A stretch of DNA of 64,000 bases, from assembly GCA_026182355.1 (NCBI GenBank), contig JAPFBL010000239.1:1110001-1174000 (forward strand). The letters are read 5' to 3'. This document shows, one piece after another, positions 10,537-20,900 of this stretch. Position 1 is the first letter of the stretch; each line of letters begins with the position of its first letter. Under the pieces are notes generated by a model that saw only the letters and a program-made list of their open reading frames with translations, had not been told where the DNA came from and did not search any database. This DNA comes from Hermatobates lingyangjiaoensis. Taxonomy: Eukaryota; Arthropoda; Insecta; Hemiptera; Hermatobatidae. Both the position numbers and the translations under genes were made by a program.

Positions 10537-11651
10537 ACTTGGTGTAGGAGTGCTGTTTGAGCGAACCACAAAGACTGGCTCTCATACGGAAGGTCTTGGT
10601 TTGTGGAGAGGAGTGGCCCATTAGGCCTTCCTCATTAATTAAAGAACGATATTACAAAGAATTTGTAAACTTTTTGTACAATGTAGACATATAAGAAAAA
10701 AATTATTATATTGTAGAATTATGAATCAGTGTAAAATAAGTTAAAATAAGTATTTTGTAGTGTAAATGAAAGAAATCTTGTGTACAATTTGATGTTGATG
10801 CATGTAATACACTGTGGAACATGCTGGAATAAAATATAAAATAAAAAAGAAAGTATATTTAGGTTTTAGACGGGAGCGCAACTCTAAATCAAATCAATAT
10901 GATTTCATATCAACTTGGACTTTATGAGAATAAACATGACCACAATGAAAATGCCAATGAAAGCAGTAAATCGTCAAACAATGTGGAGTTTTCACAAATG
11001 AGACAAATTTAAAATATTCGTTCTGTAGTAGCCGACTCGCTGACTGTTGCGGCCAATCAACTTCTTTTACTGCGTCATAAAACTGGCCTCACTTCTCCAT
11101 TTTGATTTCAAGCACAATCTAAAGTCCCATAACAGTTTTATCTACTTTTGAAACAGCTATTTAGCTGACTCCAGGAATAAGAGTTTACATATTAAGTTTG
11201 GAATTCTTTTAAAAGAATTTCACAAGCGTGTTCATCAAATGTAAGATATAGAGAATAGCTCCTAAAGATTATGGATTTCCTATTAGACATTAAAAAAAAA
11301 AAACAATATATTCTCGACCAGCAGACGTGCTTGTCTTTGACGGGTATTTTACAAAAATTCAGGGAGGATACGTGATATTCCAAAATATTATTAGAATTAT
11401 AGAATAGTAGAAAACATCGTGACTAGTACAGTCCATAACTGTCATTATATCTGGAGTTTCATTTTGCAGCTTTAGATACTGAGCTCAAATTTGATTTTAT
11501 TCTAGGCGTACTTCTTATTTAGCACACGGGTAGGTAGGATTCACATTTTTAAAGCGAGCAGATTATGTTAAATTGGAACAAAATTAAAATTAACAAACAA
11601 TAACTACTTGCTACAGTATCAGGCACCTAAAAATACCTATGTACCTGTATA
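10537..11651. other. AT-rich spacer, nothing recognised
   Basis: No gene or known repeat recognised. Confidence 0.5.
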
Positions 11652-12113
11652 CAGGTTTTGTCTATACATTTCTCAGAACTGACTCATTACAAGTTATTTT
11701 TACATATTATAAATTAGAGAAACCGAATACACAGTTAGAAAACTTTCTTTCTGTTTGATATTTTTATTTTAAAAATATACAGGTAATTTTCGATGCCTTA
11801 TACTGTAGCAATTAGGTATAGTTAGTTGATATACCTGTTTAGCTAGCCAAACACAGCTTAAAGTAAAATTCAACTTTGCTTTTACATTGAATTTTTTTGA
11901 ATTCATTCAAATCTTAGATTTTGAGTAAGACAACACAAATGTACTACCAAAGTTTCAGCTCGCTGTGACTTATGATGTCTGAGTTTACTTGTAACAAAAT
12001 TTTTGGATAAACCAACAGAAATTATTTTAAGGGTAGATTCGGTTTCTCTAATATATAAAACATAAAAATATCTTGAAATGAGTCAGTTCTAATCAATATA
12101 CAGACAAAACCCT
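11652..12113. mobile_element. Inverted-repeat element L, copy 1
   Basis: A ~460-bp element with long imperfect terminal inverted repeats of about 85 bp: the left end runs from CAGGTTTTGTCTATACATT through AGAGAAACCGAATAC, and the right end is its reverse complement (TTCGGTTTCTCTAAT to ACAGACAAAACCC). Two other copies lie at 33180-33660 and 57020-57400. No transposase frame. The TTTATATAG motif just outside the right end is shared with the third copy. Superfamily not assignable. Confidence 0.7.
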
Positions 12114-12285
12114 TCTTTTATTTATATAGATGTAAATGTACTATATGTGGAAATGTCACAACACACAAATAAACTTCAGGAAGACGTTTATGTATGAAAG
12201 TGCTTTAAAACTTATAAAACACTAAATATTTGCTTTTTTTCTTCATATTGTAATTTCTTAATGTGTATTACGTATATATGGAGAG

Positions 12286-12322
<37 letters not shown>

Positions 12323-12930
12323 AGAACTTAATTGTTTTCATATTAACTGTTCAGTGACTTCCTAGAATTCTTTCAACGAAAGCTTTTTATTTAAATAAAT
12401 ATTCCAATAAATCTAAAATAAGACTGCAAAATTCATCTGCTAAAATAAAAAAAAAAGGGAAATAATTATTACGAAACAAATTTTTTTATTATTGTGTTTA
12501 CAAAGTCAATTATAATTTAATTTATATCTGCATAAATATATATGGTTATTAGTGTCAGAATTAATATCAGGAATACAAAATTAGCTTTGTGTTCATTATA
12601 AGTTAATTAAACGTCCCTTCCCTAGAAGGGACTCCATCCCTCATGTCTGTAGCCCAGGCAATCTTCCTTACTGACCAAGGCACTGAGCTATCATTTTCTA
12701 AACAGATTTCTGTTATTTACATGTTTTTCTCCGTAATTTTGAATAAATTGTTTCTGATTTATATAGTTTTTTTGATTTTTTAAATAAATAAATTGCTCTT
12801 GGAATTAATGACTTATTTTTTAATTATTGTTTTTGATTTTTTTTAAAAAAAAACGCAGGAAGCACAGATAATTATGTCATTCATAGTGACTAATGAAATC
12901 TATTTCTTTTCAATTACAGGTATTAACAAG
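12114..12930. other. Spacer with short (GA)n
   Basis: Contains a (GA)n run at about 12284-12316. The rest is AT-rich and unrecognised. Confidence 0.5.
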
Positions 12931-13240
12931 GGGACAGAGTAGCCCAGTGGTAAGGCGCTCGAATCTGTACTAGTAGATCCGGAGTTCAAGACCCATTATG
13001 GCGCTCGAGCGGAGCCAAGTTTGAACTCCCTCTGAAGTTCACGCCTGAGAACGTCATCTTTCGGAGAGGACGTCAAGCCATACAATGTCAGGTACTCGTT
13101 AAAGATGTTTAATTTAAATACATTTCAATTATGCCAAATATAGGCTATCAATATAGAATTTTCATTGTATAGTATCACAAAAAGGCCAATGTTCAGCCTA
13201 TGTATATTCTCTCGATGGAAAACATCGAAGTCAAAACAGC
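12931..13240 (+). mobile_element. tRNA-derived SINE
   Basis: The tRNA-like head has an A box (TAGCCCAGTGG, about 12940) and a B box (GGAGTTCAAGACC, about 12981). The body has the same order of blocks as the SINEs at 29911 and 35094: GGAGAGGACGTCAAGCC, then ACTCGTTAAAGAT, then a 3' section ending near TCATTGTATAGTATCACA. The 3' section also matches 37450-37660. No poly(A) tail or target duplication was picked out. Confidence 0.8.
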
Positions 13241-13430
13241 GGTTCAGCACTTAAAGAACATTAATTCTAAGCAAAATTTAATAGAATATATTTATAGAAT
13301 TTAATTGTGGCGGTTTATAAAAAACGAGTACGTTGTGGACGTTGTTTAGTGTGAGAAGTTATACTCGACGAGATCCTTTTTCATCCTCTTAGCGTTGAAT
13401 ATAACTGAAATGAATATTACGAGCTATTAA

Positions 13431-13433
13431 TTC

Positions 13434-13465
<32 letters not shown>

Positions 13466-13836
13466 AAGAGAGATAGAGAGAGGTTGTGAAGGTGAGGTGG
13501 GAGAGGGAGAGGGAGAGAGGGGGCGAGAGAGAGGGGAGATAGAGAGAGGGAGAGGGTGGGGAGCGAGAGAGAGGGGAGAGAGCAAAATGGAGAGAGAGAA
13601 GAGAGAGATAGCGGAGGAGTGAGAGAGAGGGGAGAGAGATGGGGGAGAGAGATAGAGGGGGAGGGAAAGATGGAGAGAGAGTGAGAGAGGGGGAGCGAGA
13701 GAGAGGGGAGTGAGGGAGAGGGGGAGGGAAAGATGGATAGAGAGTGAGAAAGGGGGGAGAGAGCGAGAAGGAGAGAGGGGCGAGAGTGCGAGGAGGAGAG
13801 AGAGAGCGAGAGGGATGGAGAGAGAGAAGGAGGGAG
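13431..13836 (+). repeat. 400-bp polypurine (GA/GGGA) tract
   Basis: Almost unbroken purines on the plus strand: GA repeats mixed with GGGG and GGGAGAG blocks, interrupted only rarely by pyrimidines. Apparent reading frames here are repeat translations and not genes. Such tracts can adopt triplex (H-DNA) structure. Confidence 0.9.
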
Positions 13837-14181
13837 GTTTTCGCCAGTGCATTAAGTGAAGAGAGGAACTGATTTTAAATTAGCCAGCCCCCTGTCTGCT
13901 GGCACTGGACCAAGATGTTATCTTACCTGTCCCTCGCTTTAAGCCCAGTCACCCACACTCCCTCTCCGCCCCACTCTTTTTACCATTTCATCACTTCTCT
14001 CCACAATTACCACCAAATTCACTCCTTTTTTTATTTCAATTACTCAAACAACCATTAGAAACTTACTACTATCAAGAATTAACTGGTATACTTGGAATAA
14101 TTAAACAAATTGAACACCAATTTAAAAATAATCACCATTTGAAACACAAAAAACTTTTCCATTTAACATATAAGTAATGTA

Positions 14182-14388
14182 ATTATCAAACCACAATATG
14201 AAATATGAAAAAAGACTCAGATCTTTCAACCGTAACAAGAGGTCTTCGTCAGAGTCTGACGAAGTCAGTTGGGTTTTTGACTCTGACGAAGACCGCTTGA
14301 TGCGGTTGAAAGATCTTAGTCTTGTTTTCCCATTTCTTATTGTGGTTTGATCATTGATTGTTATTTCACGTGTTTATGTGAAAGCTTT
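14182..14388. repeat. Family A palindrome with intact ribozyme core
   Basis: Inverted arms ATCAAACCACAAT and ATTGTGGTTTGATCATTG surround a centre near 14255. On the plus strand: CTGACGA at 14283-14289, a stem II ACCGC/GCGGT (14292-14306), GAAA at 14308-14311, self-complementary AGATCT at 14311-14316, T at 14317 as the predicted cleavage base, then AGTC pairing with GACT just 5' of the core. (TA)n follows. Confidence 0.8.
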
Positions 14389-14497
14389 ATATATATATAT
14401 ATATATATATACTTTTTTTCGTTGGAAATACGATCCAAAACGGACAAATATAGTTCAATATAAACAAAGAAACATAGAGAAATCAGAAGAACACACT

Positions 14498-14540
14498 TAC
14501 AGTCTCTAATTTTCGGTTTGAACCGTCTTCAGGAGAGATA
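14498..14540 (-). ncRNA. Hammerhead ribozyme, family B, opposite arm
   Basis: Mirror copy of the plus-strand core (TCTTCAG at 14527-14533 is the reverse of CTGAAGA; TTTTCGG at 14511 holds the reverse of GAAA). The core appears intact. Confidence 0.7.
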
Positions 14541-14627
14541 AGAGAGGGAAACCAAGCGCACTGGATCAGAGACGGTTGGAGACCCTCTCCAACCGTCTCT
14601 GATCCAGTGCGCTTGGTTTCCCTCTCT

Positions 14628-14670
14628 TATCTCTCCTGAAGACGGTTCAAACCGAAAATTAGAGACTGTA
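14628..14670 (+). ncRNA. Hammerhead ribozyme, family B
   Basis: All core positions of a type I hammerhead are present in order (CTGAAGA, stem II, GAAA, helix III, H17 and a stem I of at least four pairs). Helix III is only AATT, two base pairs at most if folded on itself, so activity as a dimer pairing the self-complementary AATT is more plausible. Established: minimal hammerheads with short helix III occur in PLEs. Confidence 0.75.
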
Positions 14671-14710
14671 AGTGTGTTCTTCTGATTTCTCTATGTTTCT
14701 TTGTTTATAT

Positions 14711-14725
14711 TGAACTTATATATAT

Positions 14726-14756
<31 letters not shown>
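14711..14756. repeat. (TA)n tract at PLE 5' junction
   Basis: About 45 bases of near-pure TA that pass straight into the PLE coding frame. It marks the 5' truncation or insertion point of the element. Confidence 0.9.
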
Positions 14757-16577
14757 CCTGCCGACAAAGGATCAACAGTGGTTCTCATTGACCGTTCCGT
14801 CTACCGCGGAGAGGTTATGAGACAACTCCTTGATCAAACCTTTTACCTTTCTCTTCCTTCTGATCCCACCCATAACTTCCGTTTAGAACTGGTTAATTTA
14901 CTTAAGAATCACTCCGTCCGCGAGGGACTCTCGAAAAAAGATGTCTCCCTACTTATTCCCAACTCACCTCGTTGCCCCGTCTTTTACCTCCTCCCTAAGA
15001 TCCATAAAGATTTCAAAATGCCCTATAATCCTCCTCCAGGCCGACCAATAGTCTCCAGTTGTGGCAGTGTCACCGAGCGCATCTCTGCTTTCGTTGATGC
15101 TATTCTCCAACCTCTTGTGTCCAGTCAGCCATCTTTTTGTAAGGACACTTATCATTTCTTACAGAAAGTTAAAAATCTTTCCCTTCCTTCTACCCCTGAT
15201 CATGACTCTCTACTGGTTACAATGGATGTAAAATCCTTATACACAGTTATTGATCACGATGAGGGTTTAAACGCCTTACGTTTCTTCCTTAATCTCAGAT
15301 CCCATCCATCATCCCCTTCCACTGATTTTATCCTACAGCTTTCCGAGTTTGTCCTCAAACACAATGCCTTCGTGTTTGATGATACATACTATCTCCAAGT
15401 CAGAGGTACAGCAATGGGAACTAGTATGGCCCCATCTTTCGCATGTCTGTTCATGGCAAAGCTAGAACAGGCCTTTCTCAATACCTGCTCTCTCTTGCCC
15501 CTTCTCTATACCCGTTACATAGATGACATCTTTTTTATATGGCCCCACGGGGAAGCCAATTTGACCTTTTTTATCAACTCATTTGAACATTTTTCCCCCT
15601 CCATCTCATTCACTCACTCCGTTTCTGATAAAGCTATAACCTTTTTAGATGTTAATATCACCATAGACAAAGGTAGTTTGGTCACCTCCATATACACAAA
15701 GCCAACCAATCCCCAACAATATCTCCATTTCAGCAGTTGTCACCCGCCACACATTATGAAGTCTATTCCACGTTCCCTTTCACATCGTATCCATAGAATT
15801 TGTAGCAATATTCAGGACAAACGACACCAGATTAGTCAACTGAAAAATAAATTTCTTGAACGTGGCTACCCCCAACATCTTCTTGACAAGCGTATCATCC
15901 CGGCTGGAATCATTCATACACCTCGAAATAATTGCATTTCCGATAATAATAGCCCCTTCCTCACCACCACATACTTTCCCACAATTAATAAGTTACGCTT
16001 AGTCATCAAGGAACTCTTCCCTCTCCTGTCATCCTCTCCGACCACTTCCAATATTTTCACCAAATCACCCCGGATTTCCTTTAGACGACCCCCCACTCTG
16101 GGCAATATCTTCTCCCATAGAAGTTTTAAACGCTCCAGGCCTGCACCTGACACTTTTGGCACAAAGCAATGTGGCAGAAGGAAATGCCTCACCTGTCCCA
16201 TCATCAATCCTGACAGCCATTTCATTTCGACAGTGAACAACCATTCATACCCTCTCTCCTTTGCTAGTTCTTGCACTTCCAGCAATTGTGTTTATCGTCT
16301 GGACTGCACACAATGTGACTCATTCTACGTGGGCCTGACTTCCACGTCACTTAGCCTCCGTATGAATGGTCACAGGTCATCCGTTGGTCAACGCAAGCAG
16401 CTGCCTGTTGCCACCCACGCCAATCTCCATAACCTTCCCTTCAACGATTGCTTCAGGGTTAAAATATTAAGAAAACTCTCAAATGATGACACCCAGACCA
16501 CTCTAAGGGCTTCTGAGGAAGCCTTCATTTGGTTATTGGGTGCAAGAAATTCCCCTGGTCTAAATTTAATCAGATGA
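14757..16577 (+). CDS. Penelope-like element reverse transcriptase with GIY-YIG endonuclease, 5'-truncated
   Basis: Copies element RNA into the genome by target-primed reverse transcription. The open frame runs unbroken from the (TA)n boundary. There is no genuine start: the first in-frame candidate at 14778 is GTG, and upstream codons encode PADKG, a conserved PLE motif at the N-side of the catalytic core, so the N-terminus is missing. Numbering from 14778: motif A with Asp150 (TMDVKSLYT), motif B RGTAMGTSMAPS at 209-220, catalytic YIDD at 247-250, FLDVNI at 289-294, YTKPTNPQQYL at 306-316. A linker with CGRRKCLTC at 465-473 precedes GIY-YIG starting CVYRLDCTQCDSFYVG at 504, with RASEE near 577-581 supplying the catalytic Glu. 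Stop at 16575. An intact frame implies a young insertion. Related C-termini lie at 25592 and 26239. Confidence 0.93.
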   Translation, partial: PADKGSTVVLIDRSVYRGEVMRQLLDQTFYLSLPSDPTHNFRLELVNLLKNHSVREGLSKKDVSLLIPNSPRCPVFYLLPKIHKDFKMPYNPPPGRPIVSSCGSVTERISAFVDAILQPLVSSQPSFCKDTYHFLQKVKNLSLPSTPDHDSLLVTMDVKSLYTVIDHDEGLNALRFFLNLRSHPSSPSTDFILQLSEFVLKHNAFVFDDTYYLQVRGTAMGTSMAPSFACLFMAKLEQAFLNTCSLLPLLYTRYIDDIFFIWPHGEANLTFFINSFEHFSPSISFTHSVSDKAITFLDVNITIDKGSLVTSIYTKPTNPQQYLHFSSCHPPHIMKSIPRSLSHRIHRICSNIQDKRHQISQLKNKFLERGYPQHLLDKRIIPAGIIHTPRNNCISDNNSPFLTTTYFPTINKLRLVIKELFPLLSSSPTTSNIFTKSPRISFRRPPTLGNIFSHRSFKRSRPAPDTFGTKQCGRRKCLTCPIINPDSHFISTVNNHSYPLSFASSCTSSNCVYRLDCTQCDSFYVGLTSTSLSLRMNGHRSSVGQRKQLPVATHANLHNLPFNDCFRVKILRKLSNDDTQTTLRASEEAFIWLLGARNSPGLNLIR

Positions 16578-16614
16578 TTTTTTTATTTTATTTTTATTTT
16601 TATTTATTTATTCA

Positions 16615-16645
<31 letters not shown>

Positions 16646-16980
16646 TTCTCGTTTAATTTTAGTTAGTTTTATGTTTTTTTCCTTTCCTTTCTCTTTTTTA
16701 CTTTTCTCCTCCCTTTTACTTAAATATCACTTTTATAATTTTTTTAACTCACAGCCTACACTGGTTCACGTTGGTAAGGTGGCTGCACTGCGTGTCATTG
16801 TATCGCGCCAGTTTACATCGGCCAGTGGACGCATTTACGTCTCCGTTCCTTCATTCTTTCTCCTTTTATTTTATTTTCTTTCTTTCTACTCTCCTGAAGA
16901 CGGCAAGACGCCGAAATAATCGAGATTCGTGAGTGTTCGTCCTTTTTCTTGTGTTCTCTAGCTGTAACTTTAATTATATA
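16578..16980 (+). other. PLE 3' untranslated region
   Basis: Starts with a T-rich run of (TTTA)n type (to about 16655), then unique sequence with TCGCGCCAGTTTACATCGGC, then the hammerhead at 16886-16934. It ends in a tail GTGTTCTCTAGCTGTAAC and TATATA, where a mariner has inserted. The 25592 and 26239 copies have the same order: stop, T- or A-rich leader, ribozyme, (TA)n. Confidence 0.75.
16886..16934 (+). ncRNA. Hammerhead ribozyme in PLE 3' end
   Basis: CTGAAGA 16894-16900; stem II GGC/GCC (16902-16904 with 16910-16912); GAAA 16913-16916; short helix III ATAAT; C 16921 as cleavage base; stem I TCTC (16890-16893) with GAGA (16922-16925). It sits about 310 bases after the PLE stop codon and on the coding strand. 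It should cut the transcript and define the element's RNA end, as described for PLE pseudo-LTRs. Confidence 0.8.
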
Positions 16981-17919
16981 CGAGGTGTGTAAATAAAGTA
17001 GTGAGACTGATTTTTTTAAATTTTCTATTCAAATATAATTACAATGTAATATTGTCACCTTCAAAATAGTTCCCTTCGGAAGCCACACAGCGCTGGAGAC
17101 GGTCCTTCCAATCATTGTAGCATTGCTGGAACTCGGATTCTGGAATGGCCTTCAGCTGGTCGGTTACAGCAGTTTGTATGTTTTGTAGTGTCCCGAAATG
17201 AGTTCCCTTGAGGTGATTTTTCAATCTCGGGAAGAGGAAAAAGTCACAAGGACTCAAGTCTGGTGAATAAGGAGGCTGAGGAGCAACAGGAATGTTTTTA
17301 CTGGCCAAAAACCAAAAACTTTCTGAGATCTTTTTGGTCTTGGGAAAGGTTTTTCGGAACCATTTTCGCACAAATTTTTCTCATCTCCAATTCATTGGTC
17401 AAAATGTGATGAACGGAGGTGTGATTCAAATTCAACTGTTCCCCGATCATTCTGACTGTCAAGCGTCGATCTGAACGCACAAGGTTCCGTACTCTGTTGA
17501 CATTTTCATCGGTGTTGGCACTTGAAGGCCTTCCGCTTCGTGGTTCATCTTCAATCGACTCTCTTCCTTCTGAAAATTCCTTAAACCACCGAAAAACCTG
17601 TGCCCTAATATAAAACACGTTCTCCATAGGCCTCCTGAAGTTTTTCAAAAGTTTCGGTTGCATTATGTCCAAGTCTGAAGCAACCAAATTTGATTGCACA
17701 CCGCTGCTCAACTTTGAGGTCACTCATTTTTAAAACGCTCAAGAAAAAACCATTTCACGAAAACCAACGCTACGGACAAACAAATGACTGTAGCGAGTTC
17801 AGATTCATACTGGAGGCGCATCACACGTGCACCTGACGCTACTCAAGGCCACGCGTCTCCAGCGTTGCCAGATCGAAAGCGACGTTGCCAGTCTCACTAC
17901 TTTATTTACACACCTCGTA
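16979..17919 (-). mobile_element. Mariner element, internally deleted
   Basis: Perfect 29-bp terminal inverted repeats (16981-17009 and 17889-17917, beginning CGAGGTGTGTAAATAAAGTA) flanked by TA target duplications (16979-16980 and 17918-17919). At 937 bp it is shorter than a typical ~1.3-kb mariner because part of the transposase gene is missing. It landed in the TA-rich tail of the PLE, so it is younger than that insertion. Identical ends suggest it could still be moved by a transposase supplied elsewhere. Confidence 0.95.
17039..17727 (-). pseudogene. Mariner transposase, deleted and frameshifted
   Basis: A mariner transposase binds the terminal repeats through N-terminal helix-turn-helix motifs and cuts with a DDD catalytic triad. 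The gene reads from ATG at 17727 (MSDLKVEQRCAIKF). A frameshift near 17620 moves it to the frame carrying FRWFKEF, EDEPRSGRPSS and LTVRMIGEQLNLN (DNA-binding part). That frame ends at 17298, and a second shift joins the C-terminal part with PPYSPDLSPCDFFLFPRLK, which keeps the third catalytic Asp. The region between KMVPKNLS and KNIPV, which should hold the first two catalytic residues, is deleted (about 110 residues short). Non-functional. Confidence 0.92.
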
Positions 17920-17931
17920 TATATATATATA

Positions 17932-17962
<31 letters not shown>

Positions 17963-18050
17963 CATACATACTTAGGTATAAAAAAGTGTGCATAAATACT
18001 TTTCTAGAACTCTTTTTTTCTATTATATATATATATATATATATATACAT
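17918..18050. repeat. (TA)n and (TG)n microsatellites
   Basis: TA repeat at 17918-17942, TG repeat at 17943-17961 and a second TA repeat at about 18024-18047. The first block is the continuation of the PLE tail TA tract split by the mariner. Confidence 0.85.
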
Positions 18051-18059
18051 AAAGCACCT

Positions 18060-19655
18060 CTGACAGTAGGTTTGATAAAGGAATATTTTTTTCTCCATTT
18101 TGAATGTTCATTTTTGAAAATCCTGCGAAGCACTGAGGGCCCAACCGTTGAGCCACTAAGTGGCCAGGGATCGCAGTATTTCATTATCCAAATCTGCACT
18201 GTAATTCTCTACAGCATTATATCAATTATTAATTCTCCACACTGTAATTATATCAGCAAAAAACCAAAAAGTTGGCACTGATATTTTTAGTGTTCATAAG
18301 TCATCACTTTTTCCAAAGTTTTACATTTTTAAAGCTAACAAAGTGAAAACTAATCATTAATAACATGGTATAAGAACAGTGTCGTACCCCACCAGGCAGA
18401 CGTATATTCATGATCGCTGGTGTGTTAATGAAGGGTCCTTTGGCAACCTGTTGTTCACCAACCCAGTAGCAACTATTTTTGCCACCCGAGGCAACAATAA
18501 GATTCTCCCCCCCCCCCCCCCCACTCCTCAGGCCGTTCATAATCCGATAACCTTAAAAAATTTCAGGAGTCCTCAAAATATACAGTCATCATCAAATAAG
18601 TCCATTTTGATTTTTCAAAACAAAAACTCATAATTCAACAGTTCAGCATAAAAACGCTGTACTAGCAGTTTATCAACTACCACGATACCAATTAGGTTCC
18701 AAACAAGGTTGACAACTCTAGCATCTAAAATACGAAGTTGTTGAATGAATATTTGTTTTACGCTTATATCAATATGTTTGAAATAATAATTGATCAAATT
18801 TACTGTTTCTTTTTTTTTTTTTGATTCCGATGAAAGTACACCTTTTAGAGCGTGATTTGTGTGTAGTTGAATTTTTAAAAAATATGACTCAGTAGAAGAA
18901 TTAAGACCATGTTGGTTTTAACGAATTTTGCAATAAAATAGTTTTTTTTTTTCATTAGAATTTCATTAAGTTCATCCTGCTTTCTGAGAGCTAAAACTTG
19001 TAATTGGTAAATGTTTTTGTTTAATTTGGTAAGGAGGACAGAGGTATGTTGATGATATGTACACCTGATACTCTGAAGGAAAAAGGTGTGTGCAAAGTGA
19101 AGGTAACCTGATATCCCTCGCAAACGTTTTTAATGAGACTATCCGAGATAGGTAAACATGTTGTTCCAACAAATATCATGTTTCTTCTTGATTCTCCTTC
19201 ATTATAAGAAAGATAAATTTATTCCAGATATCAAGGGCATTTGATAATGACCTCATACTTGGCTTTTCTGCAAGGGATTGCCAGTTATTCTGGGATTTTC
19301 TATATCTAGCTTTAAATGATGTTTTCTGCGAATATAGTAAAAGTAGTTTACGAGGGAAATGTAGTTTATTTCTTTTTATACATTATATAGCAGCTGATAA
19401 GGAGTTTAACACTGATAAACTAGTGGCCCAGCAAGTGTGAGGGTCCTCCCGGGGTGCCCATGTGCTCCATTTTTAGATAAAAATAGAAACAGAATTGCAA
19501 TAATAATAATAAGCTAATAAAACATTTGAAATTCTATACCAAATTCCGTTTTTAAAGTCGTAATGGTTTTTATGTTTCATGTATGGAATACTGTTTTTAA
19601 ACTATTTTTCAACTGTAATATTTGGAAATTGAAAATAAATTTATATTAAATTTTT
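18060..19655. other. Unassigned sequence with poly(C) run
   Basis: Contains a 16-base C run at about 18507-18522 within a moderately GC-rich patch (18370-18540). I recognise no gene or repeat copy here. Confidence 0.45.
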
Positions 19656-19659
19656 CAAA

Positions 19660-20040
19660 ACTAGATCCTTTTTTGTTTTCTTCTGTCAAGTTTCAGATCA
19701 ACTCCCAAATTTCTAGGGTTTGTAGTTTGGGGGGAAAAATATATTTAAAATCATATTTCATCCGTTGAAGTGAAATTTTTATTATGGAATATTACTCGTA
19801 AATAATACGATGGTTCTAACGGTATGCTACCCATTTTAGGTAAAATAGGAAGTCTATAAAACCGTGTGTCCTGTAGCGTTCTCACAATCATTTAGTTACA
19901 TCCAAACCATATAAGAAAACATGGATACATACATACAAACAAACATTTTCAACAAATTGGCCTTAGGAACGTCAAATACGTTACTCAATCAAATCTCGAA
20001 ATCGAATTTGTCCATGTACAAATCTAATACTATATACTAA
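19660..20040 (+). repeat. Diverged member of repeat R family
   Basis: Same block order as 1780-2150: a TGTCAAGTTTCAGATCAACTC type block, TTTCTAGGGTTTGTAGTTTG, a short tandem CATACATACAAACAAACA, then ATCTCGAAATCGAATTTGTC. Identity is low, so this is an older copy. Confidence 0.5.
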
Positions 20041-20185
20041 TGTATATATAAAATGTATATGTATATATGTATAATGTATATATATTATATATATATATAT
20101 TTAATATATATTATATATATATATAATTCTGTAAGTTTTCTTTGTATTGTCTTTTCTGTGTCGTGCTTTGTGTAATTTAAAGTTA

Positions 20186-20235
<50 letters not shown>
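20041..20235. repeat. Compound (TA)n microsatellite with family J-like tail
   Basis: Several TA blocks (to 20127 and 20190-20232) around a TCGTGCTTTGTGTAATTTAA segment that also occurs at about 61630 in a family J tail. Confidence 0.7.
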
Positions 20236-20237
<2 letters not shown>

Positions 20238-20382
20238 TTGAATTTGATAGCAGATTCTGCATTCACGATTTTCCTACTTATAGCTTATAGCTACTTAAAA
20301 CAGAGAAACGTTGAAGAATACATGCTTGAATGAGGAGTTGCTGCCGAAATACACTAATATATATATATATATATATATATAT
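20236..20382 (+). repeat. Family E fragment with (TA)n
   Basis: AGCAGATTCTGCATTCACGA and GTTGCTGCCGAAATACACTA match the two halves of the family E hairpin (53529-53655) with its terminal TTTGCTGCC-ACTAATATATA. A TA run follows at 20358-20381. Confidence 0.6.
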
Positions 20383-20499
20383 GTAATGTACAAATATACT
20401 ATATAAGTATAGTATATTGAAAAAAAAATAGTAACTTTTAGAGTTGTGGAATCATTTAGTATAAAGTATTTACTCACCTTATAATAATAATAATAATGT

Positions 20500-20900
20500 A
20501 TTTATTATGAAGGCTCTGAAAAAGTAATAGTGCGTTTCGATTACGTAGTGTCCTTTTTCAGGTTACTCTTAATTCTAAAACTAAAATATATATAATTTTA
20601 TTTTTACTCAAGTTTTTATTTTGATTTTTACTGATACCAAACTTAAATTCAAGTTAATAAGGCTACATTGTCTCGTTTTCCTTCTCCGGTTTCCCTTTGA
20701 TCTAACTTACAGTTTCCTACACCCTCTCATGAAATAGTTTCGCACTTTTGGTACTCGCCTTCTCAACAGCTGCTATGTAATTCGTTAACTTTCTTTTCTT
20801 ATTTTAGTTATACATTCTCTTTACGGTAGTATTCATATAGATGTAACCTGACGATGAGTTCTATTTTACGAAAACACACTGCTTTTTATAAAACTTTTTT
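20500..20900. repeat. Inverted pair of hammerhead-like ends
   Basis: On the minus strand near 20515-20565: CTGAAAAAGGACACTACG, then TAATCGAAACGCACT. On the plus strand near 20846-20880: CTGACGATGAGTTCTATTTT, then ACGAAAACACACT. The two face each other across about 280 bases. Both deviate from consensus in helix III. Confidence 0.45.

Larger units (their letters stand above)
14441..14710. repeat. Family B palindrome, two opposed ribozymes
   Basis: A nearly perfect hairpin centred near 14582, flanked by (TA)n on both sides. Each arm carries a complete core. On the plus arm: CTGAAGA 14636-14642, stem II GGTT/AACC, GAAA 14654-14657, helix III AATT, predicted cleavage after A 14661, stem I CTCT/AGAG. 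The outer part ATTGAACT-(TA)n and its mirror are shared by all B copies. Confidence 0.85.

Noticed and set aside
12931..13000. tRNA gene
   Set aside because: A and B boxes are present but the acceptor and anticodon stems do not fold properly, and the sequence continues into a SINE body shared with other copies; the same holds at 29911 and 35094.
13427..13852. 141-codon open frame of Ser/Leu/Pro on the minus strand
   Set aside because: It is the translation of the polypurine tract; composition is purely repeat-driven.
14778..14780. Translation start of the PLE protein
   Set aside because: The codon is GTG and conserved PLE residues (PADKG) continue upstream to the TA tract, so it is an internal position in a truncated gene.
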